Shown piece by piece: positions 1 through 8,600 of a DNA stretch of 12,223 nucleotides (within the stretch, counting starts at the first letter, position 1; the number at the start of each line of letters is the position of its first letter). The stretch spans positions 1-12,223 of the forward strand of contig JAKSOY010000131.1 in NCBI GenBank assembly GCA_024405255.1. Direction: 5' to 3'. Source of the DNA: Kiritimatiellia bacterium (GTDB lineage: Bacteria > Verrucomicrobiota > Kiritimatiellia > RFP12 > UBA1067). A program made the position numbers and the translations under genes. The notes below the pieces were generated by a model. The model did not search any database. It was not told the origin of the DNA and saw only the letters and a program-made list of their open reading frames with translations.

Positions 1-1
1 G

Positions 2-3000
2 GGTGAGCCGTCGGTGTGTGCGAGTGCCGTGCGGTGGTATGACTTCTCGGATCCTGCCTACTACACGACGGACGATGCGGGACATGTGCTCACGGCGATC
101 GACCGCGTGGGCAAGAGCAACGCCAATGTGAAAACGGCAGATTGCTTCGGTCAAATCGTGACGCTCGATGGTTTGCCGGCGCTCGACCTTGGCGCGGTGG
201 GCAGCAACATCGACTATGCGTTTACCCAGATCGGATCGAACCACACGCTCTTCCTTGTGGAGGCGCTTGAAGCTTCGCCGGGCGTCTTTCTGATCGGCGC
301 GTCGAGTTCTGCCGACTTCGCGCGCGGGGCGAACGGCGAATATGCCAGTACCTCGTCGGGCAACATCGGACGGACGACGGTGGGCGTGTACGACAACTGT
401 GTACGCGTCGATGCCACGAAAACGGTCATTCCCGCAGGTCGACGTCTCATCTCCATTCGCTACCTGAAGGGAACGGCCAGCGGTACGATCGCCAACTTCG
501 GTACGGACCGTGCGAACAAGATCTCGGGCACGGAAACGACTTGCAGCGGCGGCAAGAAGGTGTGCGAGTTCCTGGCCTTCGCGAATGAGCTCACTTTCGA
601 TCAATGCGTGGAAGTCGAGAATTACCTGGCGGCGAAGTGGGCGATTCCCACGGCGGTCACCGCTTCCGGCGCATTGCGGGCGGGTTCGCCCTCGCAATAC
701 CGCACGCAGTCGCGCGGCGATGTGACGTTTGCAGCGGGTACGTCGTTGACATTTGAAAAACTCGACACGACGGTGGTGCCGTTCACGGTGACTGGGACGC
801 TGGCCTTCGGTGAAGGATTGTCGCAGGTGCCGGTGACAGTGGATGCGGCCTCGATTGTCCAGCCCGGAGTCTATCCGCTCCTCTCCTGGGGAACGCTTGC
901 CGAGGGTGTGGAACAGGATGATTTCCCGGTGACGGTGACGAATCTCCTGGACACGTTTGTTGCCGAAATCGTCCGCGAAGAGAACCGGCTTGCCTTGAAG
1001 GTGGCGGTTGCCGACGATTGGATCTACTACAATGTGGGATCAGGAGCTTTAACCTGCGAGAGCGGAAAGAAGTACCACCTCTACGGCAGTGGCACGCAAC
1101 CGGTGACGGTGCCTGCAAACGCGTCCGTACATCTTCGCTTCGGAGGATGCACGATCACCACGCCGGCAAATTCGGCGCCGGTGGTCATCGGTGCAGGGGC
1201 GCAAGTCACGGCCGACAATCTCGGTACGACGACGCTGACGGCGAATCCTGGACTTGCAGCGGTGGCGTTGAATGAAAACGGTGCGTCGCTTCATTTTCTG
1301 GCAGGCAGCGGCACGTTCACGGCAACCGGTGGCACAAAGTTGGGCAGCGGCACCGGTGGCGCAGGCATCGCCGTGCCGGGTAGCGCGTCCTTTGTGATGG
1401 ATGCCACCAACACGACGATCCAGGCGGTGGCGCAGTACAAGGCGGCAGGCCTGGGTGGTGCCGCGCGCCAGTCGAGCGGACACATCACGATCAATGCCGG
1501 TACGCTCAAGGCGACTGGCGGACAGCAGGGAGCCGCCATCGGCGTTGGCTGTGAAGACAACCAGAACAGCGGTGACTGCACGTATGTGAAGATCACAGGT
1601 GGAACCGTGGTGGCCGAAGCGACGAGCTATGGTGCGGGCATCGGTTCGGGCAGCCCGTGGAACAGAGCGAGCGGACGCCTCGTCTATTTTGAGATGACGG
1701 GCGGGTCGTTGACGGCGACCGGCAAGGGTGGCGCGGCGATTGGCACGGGGGCAGGCGGCGGTGGCGCGGTCTGCAAGGGCGGCGATGTGGGCACGATTCT
1801 CATTTCAGGCGGCACGATCACGGCGGATGCGTCCAATGTGACGGAAAATTCGTACAATCCCGCCATCGGTACGGGCGGCAGCCGCAATGCGGATGGCGGC
1901 AATGGCCAGGTGGGCCGAATTGAAATCACCGGCGGACAGGTCACGTGCAAGAGTAGCGAGGTCGCCATTGGGTCCGGACGCGGCAAGAATTCGAAGAATT
2001 TTTCGGTGGCGGGAACTGGGATCGTGAAGATATCAGGAGGATTGGTGAATCTGACGGCGTCCAAGTATGGAATCGGCGGACCCGAGGCGGCCACGGCGAC
2101 GGCATTGAATCTTGGCCGCATCGAGATCACCGGCGGCAATATCTATGCCAGTTCGCCGATGCAGATCCGGCCGGTGAATGGGGTGGACAATGGCGACCGA
2201 CCGGTGTACGATGCGAATGTCGTTGCCTCTTGGGGGGCGGTCACGAGTTTGGTGGCGAAGCTTGACTATCCCTATTCGGTTGAATACGCGCCGGGTGGAA
2301 CGACCACGGCGAATGGCGATGGATTCGCCCATGTCTGGTTGCCGGCGGGCAAATACCCCTACGGCGACGGTCTGACGGAGTACGATGTTTCGACGGCGGC
2401 AGAACCTATGGTCCATGACCTTCGTCAACGCAACGTGCGCCTCTGCAAAGCAAGCCAGAATGCGATTCTGACGTCGGAAGGTGCGGAAACCGCGCGCGAC
2501 ATCCGCGTCAACGACAAGTCGGTCTCCGTTGGTTTTACGTTCTCGAATTGTGTGATCAAGGCGAGCTGTCCGTACAACTCCGACGGGACCAGCCTTCTAG
2601 CAAAGGTGATGGTCAAGGGCGAGAACGCGTTGACGGCCACTGGCGCAAACAGTGCGGCGTTGACCGTTCCGGCTGGATCTTCGTTGACCCTTGACGGCGA
2701 AGGCACGATCACGACGGCCGGCGGCAACCATGCGGCGGCAATCGGTTCCGGTGGAGCCCAGAGTTGTGGCAACATCACGATCAACGGTGGTACGATCATC
2801 GCCAATGGTGGCAATCAGGCCGCCGGCATCGGGACCGGCGTGAGCGACGGCGGAGAGGACCGCACGACGGGTGAATTCGTGATCAACGGCGGAACGGTGA
2901 CGGCCATTGCAGGTGGCAATCAAGGCGCCGGCATCGGTGGTGCGATGGCCTGGAAGGGCAAGGGCGGTTCGCTCAAGAGCTATGTCCAGACCGGCGGCTC

Positions 3001-3709
3001 GGTGACGGCTATCGGCGCGACGGGCGTGGGTGGTGGCGGCGGTGGTTCGCAAGGTGCGTACGAAGGCGGTTGGTGCGGTCCGGTGAAGATCACCGGCGGC
3101 ACGCTCGTGGCCGATTCGACGGCCGCGCCGGTGTACAACTATGTGGGCGCTGCGATTGGCGGCGGTGGTTGCCGCCACGACGGCGGCAAGGCAGGATATC
3201 TCGTTTCGTACGAACAGACCGGAGGCTCGGTTGTCGCCCGCGGTAAACATGTGGGTATCGGCGGTGGCGGACGCGAACCCGGCAATCAGAACTTCCTGTC
3301 CTACGACACCACGGTGAAGATTTCTGGCGGTACGTTGGAGGCGACGGGTTCGATGTGGTCCATTGGCGGCGAGGAGACGGGGACGACGCCGGTCAATCTC
3401 AAGAAGGTCGAAATCACGGGTGGTTGCGTTTACGTGCCGAATGGCATTCAGATCAATCCGCAGGATGGGAATAGCAACCGCGTGTGGCAAGCCGTGTTCA
3501 AGAAGACGTCATTTGCCGATCCGACGAACGTTCGTCTCGAATACAAGGACAACGGACCTGTCTACACCTATGCGGGTGTAGGCATTGCCGAGAATGACTA
3601 CCTTTACTTCTATCTACCGAACGGCATGTTCAAGGCAGGACGTTCGACCTGGATAATGACTGACGGCGTGCTGCGCTACACTGGTAGCACCGTCCTCTTC
3701 ATTCGGTAA
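2..3709 (+). CDS. Giant secreted beta-helix protein with LamG-like domain (5'-partial)
   Basis: The frame is open from base 2 to the TAA at 3707-3709 and has no stop or credible start before the window edge, so the gene begins upstream; a GTG at 14 is only an in-frame valine. About 1235 residues are visible (numbered from base 2). Residues ~8-215 look like a concanavalin A-like/LamG domain: WYDFSD near the start and the usual closing strand and helix (EFLAFANEL, then VENYLAAKW at ~205-213). Residues ~215-338 form a beta-rich linker like those closing autotransporter-associated repeat blocks. From ~340 to the end come two collinear blocks of parallel beta-helix rungs of the type ITGGTVTA...GAGIGSG. 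Such rungs resemble the Cthe_2159-type carbohydrate-binding beta-helix; that link is inference. No enzyme active site was recognised. The protein ends in STVLFIR, like the gene at 5668. It is probably an exported glycan-binding or adhesive surface protein; the signal peptide would lie upstream. Confidence 0.9.
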   Translation, partial: GEPSVCASAVRWYDFSDPAYYTTDDAGHVLTAIDRVGKSNANVKTADCFGQIVTLDGLPALDLGAVGSNIDYAFTQIGSNHTLFLVEALEASPGVFLIGASSSADFARGANGEYASTSSGNIGRTTVGVYDNCVRVDATKTVIPAGRRLISIRYLKGTASGTIANFGTDRANKISGTETTCSGGKKVCEFLAFANELTFDQCVEVENYLAAKWAIPTAVTASGALRAGSPSQYRTQSRGDVTFAAGTSLTFEKLDTTVVPFTVTGTLAFGEGLSQVPVTVDAASIVQPGVYPLLSWGTLAEGVEQDDFPVTVTNLLDTFVAEIVREENRLALKVAVADDWIYYNVGSGALTCESGKKYHLYGSGTQPVTVPANASVHLRFGGCTITTPANSAPVVIGAGAQVTADNLGTTTLTANPGLAAVALNENGASLHFLAGSGTFTATGGTKLGSGTGGAGIAVPGSASFVMDATNTTIQAVAQYKAAGLGGAARQSSGHITINAGTLKATGGQQGAAIGVGCEDNQNSGDCTYVKITGGTVVAEATSYGAGIGSGSPWNRASGRLVYFEMTGGSLTATGKGGAAIGTGAGGGGAVCKGGDVGTILISGGTITADASNVTENSYNPAIGTGGSRNADGGNGQVGRIEITGGQVTCKSSEVAIGSGRGKNSKNFSVAGTGIVKISGGLVNLTASKYGIGGPEAATATALNLGRIEITGGNIYASSPMQIRPVNGVDNGDRPVYDANVVASWGAVTSLVAKLDYPYSVEYAPGGTTTANGDGFAHVWLPAGKYPYGDGLTEYDVSTAAEPMVHDLRQRNVRLCKASQNAILTSEGAETARDIRVNDKSVSVGFTFSNCVIKASCPYNSDGTSLLAKVMVKGENALTATGANSAALTVPAGSSLTLDGEGTITTAGGNHAAAIGSGGAQSCGNITINGGTIIANGGNQAAGIGTGVSDGGEDRTTGEFVINGGTVTAIAGGNQGAGIGGAMAWKGKGGSLKSYVQTGGSVTAIGATGVGGGGGGSQGAYEGGWCGPVKITGGTLVADSTAAPVYNYVGAAIGGGGCRHDGGKAGYLVSYEQTGGSVVARGKHVGIGGGGREPGNQNFLSYDTTVKISGGTLEATGSMWSIGGEETGTTPVNLKKVEITGGCVYVPNGIQINPQDGNSNRVWQAVFKKTSFADPTNVRLEYKDNGPVYTYAGVGIAENDYLYFYLPNGMFKAGRSTWIMTDGVLRYTGSTVLFIR
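1018..2396 (+). repeat. Beta-helix block A, first of two collinear copies
   Basis: This block encodes residues ~340-798 of the first protein. It opens with a strand-rich lead-in (residues ~340-480), then has seven GGT-type rungs in order: NAGTLKATGG, TGGTVVAEA, TGGSLTATG, SGGTITADA, TGGQVTCKS, SGGLVNLTA and TGGNIYASS. It closes with MQIRP and a HVWLPAGKYP strand. The same order recurs in block B, so the two come from an internal duplication that has since diverged. Confidence 0.75.
2424..3706 (+). repeat. Beta-helix block B, second of two collinear copies
   Basis: This block starts at about RNVRLCKASQ. Its seven rungs match block A one for one: NGGTIIANGG, NGGTVTAIAGG, TGGSVTAIG, TGGTLVADS, TGGSVVARG, SGGTLEATG and TGGCVYVPN. 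It closes with IQINP (MQIRP in block A) and YFYLPNGMFKAG (HVWLPAGKYPYG in block A). Similarity is clear in protein but patchy in DNA, so the duplication is old and not a recent slippage product. Confidence 0.75.
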
Positions 3710-3779
3710 TGTTCGAATGTTTGAATGTTTTAATGTTCGAATGTTCGAATGTTTGAATGAGAGAATGAGAGAATGTGCG
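3708..3779 (+). repeat. Nine-unit tandem octamer array (AATGTTCG type)
   Basis: Nine octamers follow in perfect phase without a gap: AATGTTCG, AATGTTTG, AATGTTTT, AATGTTCG, AATGTTCG, AATGTTTG, AATGAGAG, AATGAGAG, AATGTGCG. Every unit begins AATG. The first overlaps the TAA of the upstream gene (3707-3709), giving a TAATG stop-start overlap, and the last contains the most upstream possible ATG of the GH2 gene (3773). Three TTCGAA palindromes arise at unit junctions (3712, 3736, 3744). The array is AT-rich against GC-rich surroundings. Because the unit is not a multiple of three bases, copy-number change would shift any reading frame passing through it. No function is known to me. Confidence 0.95.
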
Positions 3780-5608
3780 GAGAATTTGGTTTAATCAGCA
3801 TGGAGAGACATAAGAAGATCATGTACGGCGTCACGGACTTTGCGCTTGCGCGGAGGAAGAACCTCCTCCGCCGGGCCTACTACAATGTTGTTGTGGGGAT
3901 TCTTGCGTTCGCGGGACTATCGGTTGCGGGGATGGAGAAGATCGAGTTGAACGGCATTTGGGACTTTCGGTTTGAACGGAACCGATCGCTTGAGTCGCTC
4001 GTTCTGCCCGACTTCCAACCCACTGACAAGATGATCGTGCCCGGTGCCTGGGATGCGATGTCGCATTACTACAATCAGCGTGGCACGGGATGCTATCGTC
4101 GCCGCTTCACGCTTGCGCAGGCGGCGCCGGGAGGCTTCCTCGTTGTCGACGGCGCAAGTGTGCGTTCGAAATACTGGCTTGACGGACGCGAGATCGGCAT
4201 CAGTCGTCTCCCTTGGGGACGTTTCGAGTTTGCGACGGGTCCGCTGGCTGCGGGCGACCACGAACTTGTCGCCGCCGTGGACTCGATCGTGGACAACAAG
4301 AAGGTGAAGCTCTTCTGGGATTTCTACGACTTCTATGCCTTCGGCGGTTTCCACCGCGGCATCTGGCTCGACGTGCAGAACCGGGAATCGGAATTACGCC
4401 GCGTGTTGGTCCGTACGCGCGACTATCAGACGGGAACAATCGAGCTGGAGGCCGTATTTGCCCAGCGGGGACCGGCGGACTTCACCGCTGAAGTTACCTT
4501 CGACAGAGGCCAGCCGCAAACCGTCGCCTTCAAGGCGCGTCGCGCGACGGTGAAGGTTCCCGGGGTCAGGCTCTGGAGTCCCGAAAAGCCCAATCTCCAT
4601 ACGGTGGATGTGCGGAGCGCTGAACTCGGTTCGGCGACGGCGCGCTTCGGTGTTCGTCAGGTCGGCACCGCCGATGGCATGATTACGCTCAATGGACAGA
4701 AGGTCTATTTGAAGGGTGTCAACCGCCACGAGTCGCACTACGAATTCGGGGTGACGACGCCGCAGCAGTTGATGTACGAAGACATCCGGAACCTCAAGGA
4801 CCTCGGGGGGAATTTCGTCCGTGGCAGCCACTATGCGCAGAATGACGACTTCCTGACGCTCTGCGACGAACTGGGTGTACTCGTGTGGGAGGAGTCGCTG
4901 GGATGGGGGAATGGCCCCAAACAGTTTGACGATCCCGATTTCTGCGGCCTGCAAGAATATCAGACGCGGCTGATGGTGCGCAATTCCATCAACCATCCGT
5001 CGGTGATCATCAGCGCCTTCCTCAACGAACCGCAGTCGGGACGTCCGGGGTGCAAGAAGCTTGTCGACCGTCTCATCCAGACCATCCGCGCCGAGGACTC
5101 CGGACATCTCGTCACCTTTGCCTGCAGCCACTGGAAGGACGACATCTCGCACGCGAATACCGATTTGATCGCGTACAACGTCTATCCGGGATGGTATTCC
5201 CATCAGCTGTCAACTGGCTCCACCGAGGAACTGCGCGCGAACATCCGCCGGTGCCATGACGAGGTCGTCAAGCGGTTTCGTTCGGTCTACAAAGACAAGC
5301 GTCCGATCATCGTCAGCGAGACGGGCGTGAAGGCCGACTATGGCGCGCGCGATCCGCGCGGCAAGTCGCAGTACTCCGAGGACTTCCAGGCCGAGTACGA
5401 GCGATTGATGCTGGAGGAGATCTTTGCCAATCCTGAAATTTCGGGTATCGCCATCTGGCAGTTCACCGACGCAAAGACCTACACGCGTCGTACGCCGGGA
5501 ATGATCATGCGCTCGTACGGAATCAACACGGGTGGTCTCTATGACCTTTACCGGCGTCCGAAACTGGTCGTCGAGGAAGTCCGCAAGGCATTCAAGGCGA
5601 AGAAATGA
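3773..5608 (+). CDS. Secreted glycoside hydrolase family 2 enzyme, beta-glucuronidase-like
   Basis: A GH2 exo-glycosidase, expected to remove a terminal beta-linked sugar by the retaining mechanism. Numbered from 3773: a basic stretch and hydrophobic core at ~27-53 (RRKNLLRR, then VVVGILAFAGLSVAG) form a signal peptide. A sugar-binding jelly roll spans ~55-200 and ends in GGFHRGIW (191-198), an Ig-like sandwich lies at ~205-300, and a TIM barrel follows. Barrel landmarks are GVNRHE (315-320), RGSHY (350-354), FLNEP with the acid/base Glu419, NVYPGWY (469-475) and IIVSETG with the nucleophile Glu516. Length (~600 residues) and the NxYxGWY and RRPK segments fit the beta-glucuronidase branch. 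The glucuronate-recognition motif N-x-K is NTG here (585-587), so another sugar is likely. The start is unsettled: ATGs lie at 3773 (inside the octamer array), 3800 and 3821. The one at 3821 gives the most normal signal peptide and has GGAGAG 13 bases upstream. Confidence 0.93.
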   Translation: MCGEFGLISMERHKKIMYGVTDFALARRKNLLRRAYYNVVVGILAFAGLSVAGMEKIELNGIWDFRFERNRSLESLVLPDFQPTDKMIVPGAWDAMSHYYNQRGTGCYRRRFTLAQAAPGGFLVVDGASVRSKYWLDGREIGISRLPWGRFEFATGPLAAGDHELVAAVDSIVDNKKVKLFWDFYDFYAFGGFHRGIWLDVQNRESELRRVLVRTRDYQTGTIELEAVFAQRGPADFTAEVTFDRGQPQTVAFKARRATVKVPGVRLWSPEKPNLHTVDVRSAELGSATARFGVRQVGTADGMITLNGQKVYLKGVNRHESHYEFGVTTPQQLMYEDIRNLKDLGGNFVRGSHYAQNDDFLTLCDELGVLVWEESLGWGNGPKQFDDPDFCGLQEYQTRLMVRNSINHPSVIISAFLNEPQSGRPGCKKLVDRLIQTIRAEDSGHLVTFACSHWKDDISHANTDLIAYNVYPGWYSHQLSTGSTEELRANIRRCHDEVVKRFRSVYKDKRPIIVSETGVKADYGARDPRGKSQYSEDFQAEYERLMLEEIFANPEISGIAIWQFTDAKTYTRRTPGMIMRSYGINTGGLYDLYRRPKLVVEEVRKAFKAKK

Positions 5609-5617
5609 GGCGGTCTA

Positions 5618-5646
5618 TTGACAATGAGGCCGAGATGGAAGATAAT
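5618..5646 (+). promoter_or_regulatory. Near-consensus sigma-70-type promoter
   Basis: TTGACA at 5618-5623 is followed by exactly 17 bases and GATAAT at 5641-5646, one mismatch from TATAAT. Transcription would start near 5653, just before the ribosome binding site at 5656-5660, giving a leader of about 15 bases. It lies in the 59-base gap after the GH2 stop codon and would drive the giant protein at 5668 and perhaps the genes after it. That this lineage's housekeeping sigma factor uses the standard consensus is an assumption. Confidence 0.6.
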
Positions 5647-5655
5647 ACTCGCAAT

Positions 5656-5660
5656 GGGAG
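5656..5660 (+). promoter_or_regulatory. Ribosome binding site for the 5668 start
   Basis: GGGAG lies seven bases before the ATG at 5668. It decides the start of the giant protein: the frame is also open from an ATG at 5605 overlapping the GH2 stop (ATGA), but that adds 21 hydrophilic residues in front of an otherwise normal signal peptide. Confidence 0.7.
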
Positions 5661-5667
5661 AAATGCA

Positions 5668-8600
5668 ATGAAGTTGAAAATGTTTTTTGGTTTGGGTGTC
5701 GCCTTGTCCACGGTGTCGGGATTCGCCGTGACAGAGTTCTTCTCCGGCACGGGGGCCTGGATGGATCCGACGGCGTGGGATGCGGGCAAACTGCCTGACG
5801 CCACCAATACGGTGCAGGTGGCGGGCGGCGCGCAGCTGACGTTCGCCGCCGATGCGGCGACCACCCAGTCTGTTGCGCGTCTTGAACTCGGCTATCAGAA
5901 GGACGTTACGGACGCAGCGCGGCTCGACCTTCAGAGCGGCACGCTCAGGCCGAACTACTTCTTTATGGGCACGGCCAGCAATTCGACGGTGGTGGTCGTG
6001 CAGACAGGAGGCACTTTGGCGACCGTGACGAAGGCCGATCCTGAATTCTCCATTGGTTACATCGGCAACAGCCACGGTCGTTACGAGCTCTCGGGCGGCG
6101 AGCTCATTCTCGCTCAGACCGGCCATGTGGGAACCTACGGCCATGGTGAACTCATCCAGACCGGTGGCAAGGTGATTGGTGGCGGTTGGTTCATTCCCGG
6201 TCGCTGGACCGGTTCGACCGGCAGTTACGAGGTCAACGCCGGCTCGGCGTCGTTTCTGACCTGGGGTTTCATTGCCGGCGAGTACGGCGAAGCGACAGTC
6301 AAGGTGTCCGGAACTGGCGAATTGGAGGCGAAGCGCCTCTCGATCAACGGCAAGTCGAAGGTGGAAATCGCCAATGGCGGCAAAGTGAGTGTCGACTACA
6401 TCGAAAAGCAGAACACGACGACGGGCACCAACGGACAGATCCTGCTCGACGGCGGTAGGCTTGTGGCGCGTCCGAGCGCGAAGAACGATCCGTTCGTTAC
6501 CGGCGTCGACCATCTGTATGTGGGCAACAACGGCGCAACTCTGGACATCCCCGGGGGTATTCGTGCCGCCGTGCGGGTGCCGTTTGCGGCGGCGCCGGAT
6601 GCGACGACAGGCGATCTGGTGAAGACAGGCGATGGTGTTGCCTATCTCTTCAACGAGCAGACTTTCAAGGGCAAGTTACGGGTCGAGGACGGCTATCTGT
6701 CGTTGGTGGGCCTCGGGGCACTGCCGTCCTTCGGCGCGGACAAGCTGTCCGTCTCGCCGGGTGCGAGCGTGATCGTCGACGGCCAGATGGCGGATGCCGA
6801 CCTCAATCAGGTGTTGGCGAATGTCGCCGCATCGACAGATGCAGGCCTCGGTATCGATTCGGTCTCGAAGAATATTTCCAAGACCAATGACATCGTGCTC
6901 AACGGCAACGCCGAGTTTTCTAAGATGGGCACGGGCATTCTCTCGCTCACGGGCGAAAACGCGTGGGGCGGATTCACTCGCATCTGGGCGGGCACGCTGG
7001 ATGCGAAGCGCGGCGAAGGTCTGCCAGCCGATTCGGCCATCCGTTACTCAGGTTCGGGTGGTATTTGGGCGCCGCGGGAGGATGTCACGCTCACGGTTGG
7101 TACGGGTGCAGGCGAAATTTCGGCGGACAGCAATACGTCGCTCTTCGGTTTTGCGACGGTTGACGGAGACGAGGACATTTCGGTGTCGATCGGCTCCGCC
7201 GACACGCCCTTCGTTGTTGGCACCGAGCCGCTGGCGGCAAGGACAGTGCAGCTCAACGCCGCAGCGAATACCACGCTTACCTTTGAGAACCCGATCACCG
7301 TGACGAGCGGCAACGTCACGATCGATACGCCTGGCGCGGGGAAGGTCGTGCTGAACGGCGAAATCGCGCCGCAGGGCGGCAACACCCGCCTATACAAAAC
7401 GGGAACCGGTTCGCTCACCCTTGCGGGTGATGTCGTGCAGAGCGCGACGCCGAACTACCTCTATCTCGAATTCAATGGTGGCGTGGTGGATGTCAAGGCA
7501 CCGGCAACGACGACCTATGATATCATCACTTCGTCCGGGGCGACGTTGTGGCTCACGAACAACACGGCGACCACTTTGGCGGCCGGCTGGTTCTACGCCG
7601 GCTGCAACGGGGCGAACGCGACGGTCAACATGTCCAACGGCACGCTCACCACGAAGAGCGACTGCCGCTTTATGGTTGGAAACAATGTTGGTTCGGTGGG
7701 AACCTTCAATTTGTCGGACGGCGATGTTTCAACCGGCTACTATGCGGTGGGTGGTTCGAAGGGTCGTGGCACGGTCAACCAGACGGGTGGCGACGTCGTT
7801 GCGAACAAGGAAAGCTATATTGGCCAGTACACGGCGCCCGCGAAGGGCGAGGCCCTGTCGGGCGAGAGCGTGTACAACCTCTCCAACGGCACACTGACGT
7901 ACAAGGGTAACATTCAGGTGGGCGTGTATTCCAACGGTCGCCTCGAACAGAGCGGCGGTACAGTCGTGGAGACGAGCGGCTGGACGAGCGTTGGACGCTG
8001 GGCAGGCGTCTCGGGTGTCATCAACATGACGGGTGGCACCTACGATGCGAAGGTCTATGGCGTGATTGTAGGCGAAGTCGGCAACGGTACCATCAATATC
8101 AGCGGCGATGCGGTGATGACCGTCAACAATCTCTTCATTGGCGGAAACGCCGGGTCGGTCGCGTACAATGCGAACGGCACGGTGTCGGTGACGGAAGGCG
8201 GCACGCTCAAGGCCAATGCGTTCATCCACGGCTGGAGCACGAACAATCCCACGCTCTACGTCAACGGCGGCACGCTGGGCGTGTGCGCGGAAACGGGCGC
8301 GGTCTACGACTGGATGCGCGGTCTTGCCGGAAACTTCGATGTGGGTCCGGCCGGCGCCACGCTCGATACGGGCGCGGTAGATGTCTACACCGAGGGACTC
8401 GGCCTCGGCGGCGCCACAGTGGGTACGATCGTGAAGAAGGGATCGGGTGCACTCAACCTCGGTTCTTTGCCCGAGGCGGCAAAGGTGAAAGTGGCGGAAG
8501 GCACGCTCGGCCTGCGCGGCACGGCGAAGGCATCGCAGCTGGTGCACCGTTGGAGTTTCAACGGTTCGCTCGAGGACAGCGTGGGCGAGAGCGACGCGGC

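Noticed and set aside
14..16. GTG at 14 as the start of the first protein
   Set aside because: The frame is open upstream to base 2, there is no ribosome binding site or signal peptide at this point, and the LamG-like domain begins immediately; the gene is cut by the window edge.
3700..3719. Possible terminator hairpin CATTCG/CGAATG after the first gene
   Set aside because: The stem is only six base pairs with an eight-base loop and no T-run, and the pairing follows from the octamer array itself.
3708..3779. The octamer array as a CRISPR array
   Set aside because: Units are eight bases and contiguous with no spacers, and no cas genes are present.
5605..5667. ATG at 5605 overlapping the GH2 stop (ATGA) as the start of the giant protein
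   Set aside because: It adds 21 hydrophilic residues before a normal signal peptide and would place the promoter and the good GGGAG site inside the coding region; 5668 is better supported.
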